DNA of 64,000 nucleotides from Thamnidium elegans. Lineage: Eukaryota > Mucoromycota > Mucoromycetes > Mucorales > Mucoraceae. Below the pieces are notes generated by a model, which was given only the letters and a program-made list of their open reading frames with translations, was not told where the DNA came from and made no database searches. Positions within the stretch are counted from its first letter, which is position 1. Every line of letters begins with the position of its first letter. The position numbers were made by a program, and so were the translations under genes. The stretch spans positions 248,001 to 312,000 of the forward strand of contig JAIXMG010000009.1 in the NCBI GenBank assembly GCA_025201345.1. The letters run 5' to 3'. Positions 20,908 through 32,610 of the stretch are shown piece by piece.

Positions 20908-22045
20908 ATAAAATACTATCATCATCACTAATATTATCTTGTAATGCATCAATATCGAGCTGATTTGTATCCCTCATCAGCCCACTACTGTACTCTTCGA
21001 GAGTAGGAGGCTCTAAACCGAACATTTTTGAAATATTTGACCCATTGATACAAGCATGGAAATTCTTGAAGACAACGCTAAGAGAATACTTCAACCCTGA
21101 TTTGTTCTGTAGAATTCTGTTGCCGTATTTTCGCTTACAAGCAGAAAATAATTGAGTTGTTTTGTCGAATTCCATTTCGACTGATACTCATACCTCTGAC
21201 ATTGCTTTGTTTGTCTTCTTTTGATGGCTGGTGCATGAACTTTTAGGAAATGGTGCCATTATATATCTGTTATAAGAGTAGCCTTCATCACCATACAACA
21301 TGTAACGCTTTTCAGATGATACATTTTTAAAATGTGACGCAATTCTTGCAACTAATTGACTACATTTTAGCATTCCTCTGTCATTTCTACTTCCACTGTA
21401 AGTTCCATGTAAGCTACTGGTTATACCGTCAGGTGTGTTAACTGCTTGGAACTTTACGCAATGCATGTGTTTCCATCCATTGTAAACCATTTCCTGCTTC
21501 TTTGTATCTTTAGGACGGCAAGTTTGTACCATTGTTCCATCTATAAATCCGACTACATTTGAGTAATAAGCACCTCTTTCGAAAATGGCTTTTGAGAAGC
21601 GCTGTAAGTTCTCCTTGCTGAATTGTCTTTCATCAAATTCAAGACCACTTTTAAACCTATCCATCAAGATATCTGAAAGTTTGTTTATGGTGCGTCCTAT
21701 GTTATCTTCTGACATACCAAATATGTCAACCATATCTACCAATAGTCAAGGGAAACTGTAACGATAAAGGAGAACTGCCATAGCAAATTCTCTTTTGGCC
21801 TTTAGATCGTTAAACTTTAATACTGGCTCCAATCCAATTAATTTGCACATACGTTTTATCTCGGTGTAAGTAAAACGGAACATACTTTTGCATCTACTAT
21901 CTGACCAAGAGCTCAAATCAGGACGCCTGTATCTGGTTCTAAAAGATGAACCAGGAATCACAGTGCTTTGTTGTTGTTGTTGTCTTCTACGTCGAAGAGA
22001 GATATATGCGAGTAAGCCTTCATTAATAGAAGAGAATGCATTCAT
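20897..22045 (-). pseudogene. PIF/Harbinger (DDE_Tnp_4) transposase with two in-frame TGA stops
   Basis: A single frame from ATG 22045 to the stop near 20897 is broken only by TGA at 21743-21745 and TGA at 21188-21190. Motifs of the DDE_Tnp_4 nuclease are present: VVGFIDGTMVQTCRP (first Asp), KHMHCVKFQAVNTPDG, YSGSRNDRGMLKCSQ and MLYGDEGYSYNRYIMAPF (second Asp region). After the second stop VSVEMEFDKTTQLF and MFGLEPPTLEEY match the family C-terminus. At both stops the family pattern favours Arg (SFP-x-LLVDMVDIFG and MSEV-x-VSVE), so both look like CGA to TGA transitions. Host genes also use TGA as stop, so readthrough by a different code is excluded. Confidence 0.8.
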
Positions 22046-22442
22046 TTTATTGTATATAGACTTGTATTTCTAATAAAGAAAAATGTAAAAATTACATCAG
22101 AATAGCTAAGTTTATTAACACCTCTGAGGTAGCATTTATTACCAAATGACGTAGTTATCTATTAGTTCTATTTGTCACACACAAATTCGTGAACCATGCC
22201 TCGTTATTCCGACGGGGTGTGTATTAACCAACAAGCTCTCTATCAGTTTAACATTTATTCGTCATTTGGACGTCTTTAAGTTCCCCCGAAAAAGTATCAA
22301 GTAATTCTCCCAGTTTTTCGGTAAAAGAGCATTAAAACAGGTCGATACCAGTTAAAGTAGTCACGGCAAGACTTTTTTTTTTTAAAAAAAAAAATTGAAG
22401 CATTTTTTTTTCTTCTTATTCTCGAAGCATATTTTATACACA

Positions 22443-25265
22443 ATGTTGAGGTTAGCTCGACAACGTTCTCGAGTTCTTGTACAATGTACCCAACTGTCTC
22501 GTTTTATTACGAGACAAAAGCATATACCGACAGCAAACAAGACTATTATTACCCCTACTATTGCAACTACCAAGTTAAACCAGGGTGCTGTCGAAATAAT
22601 TGATCCCGAGACAATAGTTAACCTTAATGAAGTATCTTTTCGTTTACCTGTTATTCATGTTGGTGACTATGTAGAAGCATTCAGGTATTTACCAACTTTT
22701 TGGCATTAGTTCCTTTTAAGAAAAAAAAACTTATTTTTTCTTCTTCTTCTTTATAGAAATGGTCAGTACAGTGGTATGGTAGTCGGACAAAAGAAATCTA
22801 GTGGTGGACTTCAACAATTAACAGTTTTACTTCGTAACGGAAAGATGTTTGATATTAGAAGTGACAGTGTTGCCTTTTGTTTAAAGGACTTTGCAAAGTC
22901 ACAACAAGTTTCACAAACAGTCACTGAACCTGTCAACCTAAAAGATGTCGATTCTAATGGACTTTTGAAAACTATTCCTGCAGCATACAATAGAGCAATT
23001 CAACACTATCAACGTACTTTGCATTTAACTAAAGCAACATCGCATCAACAATTCGAATCCATGTATAAACATTTCTTGAAAGGAAAGTCTACAGTATCAT
23101 TAGATGAATTAGCTTCATTTGCATTTAAACGTACTGCTAAAGAACCTGTAACTCCTTTACAACGTCATGTCACTTTCTTATATATGGTATCAGATAACAT
23201 CCATTTTATTCCAACTCGTGATGTACGTGGTTCAGATATATGGCAACTTCGTCCTCAAGAAGAATGTGATAAAATATCCAGAATTATTACATCTATTCGT
23301 ACACGTGATGAATCCTATACAGGGTTTTTATCTAGAGCCAAAGCATTAGTTACATTTTATAACAACCACGCTGATCCAGTCCTTGGTACTTTATCTCAAA
23401 CATCTCTTGAGATATCAAAGAATTTCAGTAACGCATTAACGCAAACCGATATTGTATTTATTAATTTTGTTGCTGATTGGATTAGATCACCTAAAATCAT
23501 TGTCGATTCACCTTACGAAATCTTCGTACCCAACATATTAAAAGCATTAAAATCCTATGATACCTTATTCTTTGATCGTTCATTAGCTATTCGATTTTTA
23601 AAAGAGGTTGGTATGTTTAAACCATGGGACAATGCTGGCCTTGTAGAAGATGCTGCAGTGGCAGGTGAATTTATTTGGTCCAAAGAAGCAAAACAAAGTG
23701 AGGAGAAAATGAACAAATTTACAACTGCATTTTTATCTGGCAAGAGTAACGATTTTATTCAAGACGATCCGTATCAATCGATTCGTCATGACTTTGGTGA
23801 TTTACGTGTTTATACCATTGATGACCCTTCAGCTAAAGAAATTGATGATGGTATTTCTATTGAACATGTTCCAGGACAAGATTCACCTTGGTTACATGTA
23901 CATATTGCTGATCCAACTACTTATATCTCTCCATCACACGAATTAACTGATTTAATGCATAACAAAGTACAAACTCTTTATTTACCTGAACGTCATTTTC
24001 CCATGTTACCAGAAGAACTCTCTTCTAAAAAGTTCAGTTTGGGCTCAACTGCACATACAAATAAGGATGGTTCTCAATACGCTTTAACATTTAGTACCAG
24101 ATTAGACGGTAAAGGTAACTTAATAGACTATAAAATTCGTCCTAGTCTAGTAAAGAACGTTGTAAAATTATACTATGATGATGTCGATAAATTACTGCAA
24201 GACAAGACCAAGATACAATACGATCCTTTAGTTGATATTACCAAATCATTTTCTCATCCTACCAGTATCGCTTTTGCTAACCAAGATAATTTTGCCCAAC
24301 AAAGAGAATCTACTGTGACAGACGATTGTAAAAAAGATTTATTAGATATCTTTAAATTATCAAATCAACATGCTAGAAAACGTAGACAAAACGGTGCTGT
24401 ATTTTTCAGTAAAGCAAGTCCGGTTATTGAACTTTTACCAAGTCCATTGGATTTACCTCAAATCGATTTCACTCGTTCCAATTATGCCTCTAGTTTACCT
24501 GCTATTCGTGTGACATTAGATAAATCTGGTTATTCACCGGCTCGTCAAATGGTAGCTGAGACTATGATTATGGGTGGTCGTATCGCCAGTAGATTTTCGC
24601 ATGAAAACAATATTCATATTCCGTACCGTACACAATCATGGAACCCATCTGCGACAGCTGCAGACCGTAAACTTCGTGAAGAGATGTTGGCAAGTCGTAA
24701 CCCCGATACAGGTATGATTGAATTAAAAGACATGGTTCAATACATGTCTATATTACCGCCCAGTACCGTAACCACCAAACCTGGACTACCTCATGTCATT
24801 ATGGGTATCCAAGACGGTTACACTCGAGCAACTTCACCATTACGTCGTTTCTTGGATGTAGTTGTTCACTGGCAAATTAAATCGCATTTACTTGGCAAGA
24901 AACGGGCTCCATTTTCTTTAAATCATTTAAACTCATTAGCAAAAGGTATCGAGTCTCGTGAGAAACAATTATCTATCTTGCAACAAAAGAGTATTCAATT
25001 TTGGGTCATTAGTTTATTAGATCGTATGAGAGCTGATGGATTCACGGATACAATGGAATGGAACTGTATTGTAAATATGCCCAGTAGAACTGCTTCTACC
25101 GAATTAGGTGGTACCATGGAGATGGCTACAGGTACCTTATTAGAATTAGGTATTCGTGGTCGTATTATCAAGTTAAATAGACAAGTACAAGTAGGTGAAG
25201 TAGTTAAAGTTCGTGTATCTGGTTTAGATCCTTTATTAGGTAGAGTCAATTTAGAATTAATTTAA
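22443..25265 (+). CDS. DSS1: Mitochondrial RNase II-family 3'-5' exoribonuclease (Dss1/CYT-4 type)
   Basis: Two exons (22443-22684 and 22757-25265) give 916 residues. The start (MLRLARQRSRVLVQCTQLSR) is Arg-rich without acids, a mitochondrial presequence. The RNB catalytic motif is DLRVYTIDDPSAKEIDDG with the metal-binding aspartates, followed by LHVHIADPTTYISP, LPERHFPMLPEELSSKKFSL and TRATSPLRRFLDVVVHWQIK. The end is an S1-like segment. Family knowledge: Dss1 is the nuclease of the mitochondrial degradosome with the Suv3 helicase; Neurospora CYT-4 is the orthologue. Length fits. A T11/A11 mirror tract lies at 22373-22394, just upstream. Tail-to-tail with HEM13, 71 bases apart. Confidence 0.9.
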
Positions 25266-25336
25266 GTGTAACAATAGTGATAATAAAAGGTTTTATTATG
25301 ATAAAAATACAAAAAGAAATGAAAAATTATATTATT

Positions 25337-26416
25337 TTAGTTTTCAAAAGAAACCCAATCTCTAGGGCTCTTGAGAACTTCTTCCAGAGCAGCTTCCCTT
25401 GACCCAGCCTTGGGTTCATGCATATATTCCCAACGAGCAGTAAGAGGTAAAGTCATTAAGATAGACTCCACTCGGGCGCAAGGCGTAGCCAAGCCAAATT
25501 TAGTACCACGATCCCAAATAAGATTAAATTCAACGTAACGACCTCTACGAATCTGTTGCCAATGCGCCATTTCCTCTGTATACTCCATATCCTTACGCTT
25601 ATTTAAAATACTAGTATAAGAAGGTAAGAAACGATCACCAAGTTCCTTTACCAACGAAAATATTTCTTCTGCAGGCTTTGAATTAAAATCATCAAAAAAG
25701 ATACCACCGATACCACGAGATTCACCACGATGCACATTTAGAAAGTATTTATCGCAATCTTTTTTCATCTTGGGGTAATAAGTTTTATCAAACTTATCAC
25801 ATCCTTCTTTATAGGTTTGATGGAACGCAATAGCATCTTCTTCAAACAGATAGACAGGAGTTAAATCAGCTCCTCCGCCAAACCACCAAATATTTGGAGT
25901 ACCATCAGGGTTCATGACCTCAAAGTAACGATAGTTTAAGTGTACGGTGGGCGCATTGGGGTTTCTAGCGTGCATGACAAGTGATATACCAGTGACAAAG
26001 AAAGGTACTGTGCCTTCAACATTAATATCCTTACCACGATCTTCGCGCATCTGACGTACAGCCTCAGGAGATAACTCAGAGTAAATAACTGAGACGGCTA
26101 CACCTGCCTTCTCCAACACATTACCCTCGGATAAAACACATGTAATACCTTCTCCACCATATTCTGGCCTTTCCCAAACAGATCGTGTAAATTTACCTTT
26201 ACCATCAATTGTCTCGATACCAGCACAAATTCGGTTTTGAAGGTCCTTGACAAATGATTCCATTCTTAAACGTAAAGGTGCATCATCTGTAATAGATCCT
26301 TTAGCACGCTAAAAAAAGAATTGGTTAATTGCGCCCCTTAGTTAAAAAATACATGCATTTACAATAGCGCTGTCATTTTGGAAAATAGTATATTTGGATG
26401 ATAATGGTGAAGGCAT
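25337..26416 (-). CDS. HEM13: Coproporphyrinogen III oxidase, oxygen-dependent
   Basis: Exon 1 (26416-26363, MPSPLSSKYTIFQNDSAI) and exon 2 (26308-25337) join in phase to 341 residues. Signature stretches are VIYSELSPEAVRQMR, HLNYRYFEV, WWFGGGADLTPVYLFEEDAI, GGIFFDDFNSKPAEE, HWQQIRRGRYVEFNLIWDRG and TKFGLATPCARVESILMTLP. Family knowledge: the enzyme uses oxygen to decarboxylate two propionates of coproporphyrinogen III to protoporphyrinogen IX precursors in haem synthesis; the yeast enzyme is cytosolic. No clear targeting peptide is present here, so a cytosolic location is inferred. Confidence 0.96.
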
Positions 26417-27070
26417 GTTTTTTTTTGATAAGTAGAAAAATATGTCAAAAAATAACCTTCTGATTTTTTTATATCCTTTTATACTTTTTTTTTTAACCTT
26501 TTTTTTTTTTGTGTGGCGTGATAAAAATTGATCTTCGGCGACACAAATAACCCTTGTTTCATGGCATTTTTTACAGGTAAAAAAAAAAGAGGGAGAAGAA
26601 ATAGGACCAGTCGATTCAGGTTTTTTTTTTCGGTAGTAGTTGAGTGTATAAGAGCGAATGATAATTTTATCGCAGAAAGAGAAAGAGAGGTAAATCGCAT
26701 GTATGCGCACACTATTGACAAACGCATAAGCGGGGTTAACTTTTCTCCCCCAAAAGACTCCAAATCCGAGATTAAACGATTTTATTGTTCTCCCTTTTCA
26801 AGGGAAAATAGCGCTTGTATTCGTCTAAAAAAAAAGCGTTTCCCGGTATTAAATATATTCATAATCGTAATAATTGTCATTACTATTCACAATGAATAAA
26901 AGTATTATCAACAGAACTACTTTATTACATTTTTACATTTACAGCATTCCAAAGGATACAACCACTCCACCAGTCACAAGCGCGTCACTTTTTTTTTCTT
27001 TGAAAAAAAAAAAAGGAACGTGTTTACAAGCAGACGCGATTTACCTTTTACATACAAAATACATACAACC
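26417..27070. promoter_or_regulatory. Shared promoter region of HEM13 and the WD40 gene
   Basis: A divergent intergenic stretch with many T and A tracts (for example 26483-26511 region and 27003-27013). Open frames here on both strands are low-complexity and overlap, so they are not genes. No specific regulatory site could be assigned. Confidence 0.45.
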
Positions 27071-28995
27071 ATGTCAAACAAAGAAGATCCAGTTCCCAGT
27101 AGTCCATTTAATTCCGATATTGAAATCGAAGATTTAGATATTTCTGGTAGTCTAGCAGCAGATGTCGACCAAGTACTTACTGATGACTTACTTGCCAGTT
27201 CCGATGATCAAAAAAAGAAAAAGAAGAAACAACCAAAAAAGACATTGACTAAAAGAAAAGCGCCAGTGAAACGTACAACACAAACAAAATTAAAAATGGA
27301 ACAAGTAATAACAAACAAAAGCCGTTTTTTTTATCATTATTTTACTTTATTTTACTTTATTAAAACTTTCTTTTTTTTTTTAAAAAAAAAATAAAATAGG
27401 TTGACAGTTTTAATATACGTTCAGTTGGTGAACTTGCAAATAAATACCCAGATAAATATTGGAAATTCCATGCTGATGCTGAATACGATATGATTGATTT
27501 GATTAACAAAACGCATGCGTTAGAAAGTATTCCTTGCAATTTAAGTGATCAATCAGCCATTTCTAGTATGACGCTTTCAGACGACGGTGCACTTTTAGCA
27601 ACATTTTCAAGTATTGGTAGTGTTAAAATTTGGAATGTAGCAGATAATTTTGATTTGCTTCGAAAGATACGAGATACCGAAGAAACTCAAATTGATGAAT
27701 TTTATTGTGGAGCCTTTACACCTAATGGATTATTAGCGGTTGGTGGAAAGAGAAAGAATCGCCATCATTGGTCAACTGAAGATAACGATAATTTTATTTT
27801 AAATTGTGATATAAAACTATTTGATATGGTTCATGCTAAAGTATTGACTCGATTAGAGGGGCATACGGAAGAAGTATTAACAATTAAAGCAATTGAGTTT
27901 AAGGGAGAGAATTATTTTATTTCAACTAGTCAAGATGGAAGTATTATGAAATGGCACATGTCAGAGGATTGGACTACCTTGTTGGATAAGAAAAAGATGG
28001 ATGATAATTTAACTTGTATGGCTTTTACGGTTTCATTTTTACCAAATACAGGAAATAAGTACTTTTTGGCTGCTACAGATGAACATTTAAGATTATATGA
28101 TTTTGAGAGCGCAAAGGTAAAAAAGAAAATGAGTTTTTTTTTGGACTGGTATTGAGTAGTATTATTTTCTAGTTACTACAAACATTTAAAGATCTTTATT
28201 CATCATACTGTGATTGTGTCAAATTTGTAAAGTGGTTGGATGAATCAAAGTATTTGAGTCAGTCTGGTGCAATGGATACAGATCAAACTGGTTATGCATG
28301 GTTTATTAGTAGAGGAACTGAATTATGTGATGTCAGTGATGGCGTTTGTAAGTATATTATTATAATATTGAATGTAAATATGCATCACTTAATAATTAAT
28401 ATCGATATATAGCTTCAAAACCAAATAGTTGTACTTTGCATAAATTGATCTATCCTACAAAAGACGGAGAACAATTCAAGATTGAAGAAATTAGAAGATT
28501 TAAAAATGAAGGGTAAAAAAGTGATTTAAACAGAATAATATCGATATGATATTAACTTCTTATATGTAGATATCATTCTAATTCTTGGTCAGTTAAAATT
28601 GCATCCAATGGTAGATACTTGTTAGCGCCTACAATTTATGGTCAAATATTTGTGTTTAATATGTTGACTGGTGAAGTAACTGCTATTATTAAAGAGCATC
28701 AAGGTAGGATATAATTACTGTATTTATCTATTGTATTATGTATAAACTAAAACCAATTTTTATTTTTTTATTTTTTAGATATTGAAATTCGTGATGTTAT
28801 TTTCCATCCTTATAAGTCTTTATTATTTTCATGTAGTGATGGTATGTTAATTTTTTTCTTTTTTAATGCGTGTATATTTTATCTAATTTCTCCCGGTTCA
28901 TTTCATTAATAGATGGTTACGTTAAAGTATATACATATAAAAATAATAATTCAGAAATCGAACAAGATCTTGATGTTGGTATGACAGATGCTTAA
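27071..28995 (+). CDS. WD40-repeat protein, probably nuclear
   Basis: Seven exons (27071-27304, 27400-28116, 28173-28347, 28413-28512, 28570-28703, 28779-28841, 28913-28995) join in phase to 501 residues. The first 75 residues are acidic and then strongly basic (KKKKKKQPKKTLTKRKAPVK), a likely nuclear localisation signal. The rest has WD-type blades, for example ISSMTLSDDGALLATFSSIG, VKIWNV, TRLEGHTEEVLTIKAIEF, YFISTSQDGSIMKWHM and IEIRDVIFHPYKSLLFSCSD ending in DDGYVKVYTY. I cannot place it in a named family. It starts divergently from HEM13 and ends 61 bases from the end of KAE1. Confidence 0.85.
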
Positions 28996-29056
28996 TAATA
29001 ATAACAATAAAAATAATAAAAACGGAGGGGTTCTTTTTCTCTCTTTATTAAGCATG

Positions 29057-30214
29057 TTAATCTTCTCTCCAAGCAATATGAACTTCATCAGTTCTGAATC
29101 GTTGTGTGATTGTACTTTCTTCTAAAGGAGTAACGAAACCAGTTTTATATGCTAATAAACCAGCATGTGCAATCATAATACCATTATCAATACAAAACCT
29201 CTCATCTGTAGCACACACAGTTCCGTTTCTTTGTGAAGCCATTTGTTCCATCATTTCCTGTAACCGAATATTACAACCCACACCACCTACCAACAAAACT
29301 TGATCCGATTCAACATGTGCCATGGCACGTTCTGTAATCTCAACCAACATGGCAAACAAAGTTTCTTGTAACGAATAACACAAATCCTCTGCTGTTACCT
29401 TACCCGTCGGTAAATCCTCTTTTGCTAATTTTTCGATATGAGATAAGATACCCGAGAACGATACGTCCATTCCTTTAACAGAGTAAGGTAATTGAATAAA
29501 ATTCTTTCCACGTTTGGCGTATTGTTCAATATTGTAACCTGGACTAGGTGCGTTGGATAAATTCAATAAACGTGCAAATCTGTCTAAACAGTTGCCAATG
29601 GCAATATCTAGTGTCTCACCAAAGATACGGTAACATTGTTGAGAGTAAGCAATCACTTGCGTGTTGCCACCACTCACATAAAGTACAACAGGGTTGTCTG
29701 CTTTAGTGACTTCTCTACCCATTTCAATATCTAGACGTGTTTTTTTTTCTTAGAAATCTGTAGATTTTCTCTCTCTCTCTCTCTCTATTTTTACTTACGT
29801 CCAACACAATGGTTTACACCAACTAATGGTTTATCCCATAATAAAGAAAGTGTACGTGCGACAATAGCGACTGAAACTAATGGTGCACCCATTCCAGGAC
29901 CTATTTTGTTTTTTTTTCATAAATACAAAAAAAAAAAAAATATCAAGTGTAAATATATATATTATACCTTTGGTATAACAGATAACGTCAATATCTTTAG
30001 GTGTCAAGTTGGCGTCTTTTAAAGCTTCTCTTGTTACTCGCAAGACACATTCACGATGATGCACAGCTGTATCGCGAGGAGAGAAACCTTCGCCAGGTGG
30101 TGTAATAAATGTGTCTCGTACGTTGGCCAAGATATCGACTTGGCCGTTTTCGTGTCGAATAATACCTACACCAAGCTTATTTGCTGATCCTTCAAATCCA
30201 ATTGCAATAACCAT
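29057..30214 (-). CDS. KAE1: tRNA N6-threonylcarbamoyladenosine synthase catalytic subunit Kae1
   Basis: Three exons (30214-29968, 29900-29799, 29730-29057) join in phase to 340 residues. The start [39 protein letters not shown], the metal-binding pair of histidines in [28 protein letters not shown], and [16 protein letters not shown] are diagnostic. Family knowledge: Kae1/OSGEP in the KEOPS complex transfers threonylcarbamoyl to A37 of ANN-decoding tRNAs. There is no mitochondrial presequence, so this is the cytoplasmic and nuclear KEOPS form and not Qri7. Length is typical. Confidence 0.97.
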
Positions 30215-30425
30215 ACTGAATCAAAGATATAAAAAAAAGAAAAGAAAAAAAAGAGATATAAAAATAAGAATAAGATAGTCACGTATGTCACAATACGTAT
30301 TTTTTGACAAGGAAAAAAAAAAAAAATGTTTTTTATTTTATGTAAATATTTGTTTTGGTGTATAAGATGTATATGTTGTTACAATATAGAAAAGTTTTTT
30401 GAGAAAAAAAAGGGAGAGTTTTGGT

Positions 30426-30950
30426 TTACTCGACGACCTTGGCAAGGATTTCAGAGTCACGGAACAAGAGATACTCCTACAAAAAGAAAAAGAGAAAAAA
30501 GTTAGAAACAAAAATCTACGCTTTTTTTTATCCCAAAAACACAATATTTACCTCTTGTAAAACCTTAACGGGAGTTCCACCATAGGGAGGAAGCAAGATT
30601 TTGTCACCAACAGCAACTTGGAGAGGAATATGCTTACCTTCCTTGGTGAGAGCGCCCTTACCGACGGCAACAATAACACCTTCGTTTAAAGCTTCTTGAG
30701 CCTTCTCGGGGATATAGATACCAGCAGCAGTTTTCTATTATATCATATGTAAGTTATACCAGTTGGAGGAAACGCCTACTTTTTTTTTTTACTTACTTGT
30801 TGGGGCTTGATACGTTGAACCAAGACACGGTCAAGGAGGGGAACGATGTTCTTGAGCTTGTTGGCAGACTATTATAATTAGACGTTAGTAATTCTTTTAT
30901 ATATATATATGTATATGTGTGTGTGTATGCAGAAGTAATATAGTTACCAT
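30426..30950 (-). CDS. HSP10: 10 kDa mitochondrial chaperonin (GroES-like)
   Basis: Four exons (30950-30948, 30868-30797, 30734-30552, 30476-30426) join in phase to 102 residues, the usual length. Exon 1 codes only for the start methionine: GT follows ATG directly. The protein reads SANKLKNIVPLLDRVLVQRI, then the mobile loop around KTAAGIYIPEKAQEALNEG, VGKGALTKEGKHIPLQVAVG, DKILLPPYGGTPVKV and EYLLFRDSEILAKVVE. Family knowledge: it caps Hsp60 in the mitochondrial matrix. A TATA-like site and a heat-shock-element-like array lie upstream. Confidence 0.96.
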
Positions 30951-31048
30951 TTTTTTTATATAATTTAAAAAGGTTTAGAGAAAAGAGAAAAATAAGTTTT
31001 TTCCCCACCCTTGCCTCGTATTTACAGTGAAAAAAGTTAGATTTTGGC

Positions 31049-31089
31049 TTATATAAAGCAGTCACTTATGGAAAATCCTAGAAATTTTA
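31049..31089 (-). promoter_or_regulatory. HSP10 promoter: TATA-like site and candidate heat shock element
   Basis: TATATAA on the minus strand at 31055-31049 lies about 100 bases before the HSP10 start. Next to it, 31070-31089 reads as four 5-base units GGAAA ATCCT AGAAA TTTTA, which fits the alternating nGAAn/nTTCn heat shock factor array with two perfect GAA units and two degenerate partners. Binding is inferred, not shown. Confidence 0.45.
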
Positions 31090-31192
31090 TTGTTAAAGCG
31101 ATAAGGAGCCGTGGGAAATTTAAGAAAGACAGATGCAAAAGAGAGATGTATTTTTTTTAAAATGAAACTTTTTTTTATTATATATAATCTAT

Positions 31193-32610
31193 TTACTCTT
31201 CATCTTCAGACTCTTCTTCTTCTTGAGAATCTTCTTCATTTAATTGCATATCATCTTCCTCTTCTTCTTCATTATCATCAGACTCTTCTTCTTTATCACT
31301 ACCTTCCTTTTCATCGGTATGCTTCTTTTTAGCTGATTCCTTTTCTGCCTTCTTCTTTTCAACGTTTTGTTCTTGTTGTTCTCTACGAGTAGCTTTTTCT
31401 TCAAGTGTCTTTTGTCTCTTACGTTCACTAGCAGCAATTTCCTTTTGAGATTTGGTAACTATAGATTTTATATATTAGTAAAAAATGTCAAAATTAAATT
31501 AAATAATAATATATACTTACTGTAACGATGATAAAGTACTTCACCACCGCACATGCCATTCTCAACCTTTGTTAACTCAAGTGTCATACGAGGACCAAGT
31601 TCATGAAGTCTAACCGCTCTTTGTTCATTTCTACGGTTATTACGACCAGGATAATCTTGAGATAAAGTAACAGTAGATTCAGGACCATCTTCAATATCAC
31701 TTTCAGAAATGATGGCTTCCTTCAAAACATAATCAGAAATATCTTCATAATCTCCCAAGTTGGGTAAGTTTGTGTTGATAACGCGTTTAATTGATTTAGA
31801 AACACCAGTTGTTTTAACACCGATACTGTAATGTCTCATATCAATGGTTCCAGTATCTTCATTATAATTAAATAATAATACACGCCTTGCCTCAGATAAT
31901 TGCATCTATTCTTTATGAATTAGAATCTTCCCTTTTCTCTTTTCCCTTTTATATATATATATATATATATTTATATACACACTTACAGTTTGTACATCAA
32001 CAGAGGGAAACATATTTTGTAACATAACAGTCATCACCTTAAACTCTTTACCGGATTGTTGGAAATTATTCAAGACAAGTAAAGGACTCTTATGATACTC
32101 AGTGTCAGAGGTCTTTGGGTGCTTTTGAAGTGCTAAACAATCTTTTGCTAAAGCATAATCGATAACTCGGAAAGTAAGGGTAGGTCCACGAGGAACACGA
32201 GCAATACGAAGATTGACATTCTTTTCGGTACGGCTAAAGATCAAGAAATGTGTAACACCTAATTGACCTGCAACCATAACGAAATCCTTGAGACGATTGG
32301 ATCTACGCTCCTAAATGATAATCATGAGTATATATATATATTTTTCTTTGCATGTGTGCGTGTATACTTTACTCTTAAATGACTAGCTGTGTTGGGTTCT
32401 AATACTCGACGTACGTCTCGAACAAGTGCTGTGACGGAAGAACCAACTATACCCGATCGCATTACAAAACTTTTAGGGATCTTGTTCATTTCTTCCTCGG
32501 TGGGAGCAACGTGGGTTCTAGTCTTTCTCTATATATTATAAATTTGTTTAGTTTTTGTTCTTCTTCTTTTGTGTTGCAGCTTTATTTCTTTTTACCTTTC
32601 TCTTGGCCAT
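31193..32610 (-). CDS. SSF1: Brix-domain ribosome biogenesis factor Ssf1 / Peter Pan
   Basis: Five exons (about 32610-32596, 32528-32373, 32310-31987, 31905-31521, 31458-31193). The start MAKRKRKTRTHVAPTEEEMN is followed by PKSFVMRSG, VRDVRRVLEPNTASHLRERR, LKDFVMVAGQLGVTHFLIFS, LRIARVPRGPTLTFRV and KEFKVMTVMLQNMFPSVDVQ, the Brix domain of the Ssf1/PPAN group. The C-terminus is a Lys/Glu-rich coiled tail ending in acidic runs. Family knowledge: Ssf1 binds 27S pre-rRNA in early nucleolar 60S particles with Rrp15. Exon 1 codes only five residues. Confidence 0.93.

Larger units (their letters stand above)
20615..22221 (-). mobile_element. PIF/Harbinger DNA transposon with terminal inverted repeats
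   Basis: The ends carry inverted GACACCCCGTCG (20615-20626) and CGACGGGGTGTG (22210-22221), with weaker pairing further in. ATTA flanks both ends, one base offset on the right, which fits the TTA target-site preference of this superfamily only approximately. Inside are the transposase reading on the minus strand and a short accessory reading on the plus strand, converging as usual. At 1.6 kb it is shorter than typical autonomous copies, mainly because the accessory gene is truncated at its 5' side. Confidence 0.7.

Noticed and set aside
21188..21745. TGA codons in the Harbinger frame as sense codons in an altered genetic code
   Set aside because: A host gene ends with TGA at 759-761, and no host gene in the window has an internal TGA.
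26528..26899. Plus-strand frame in the HEM13 promoter
   Set aside because: Low complexity, with frames open on both strands; it is part of the divergent promoter region.
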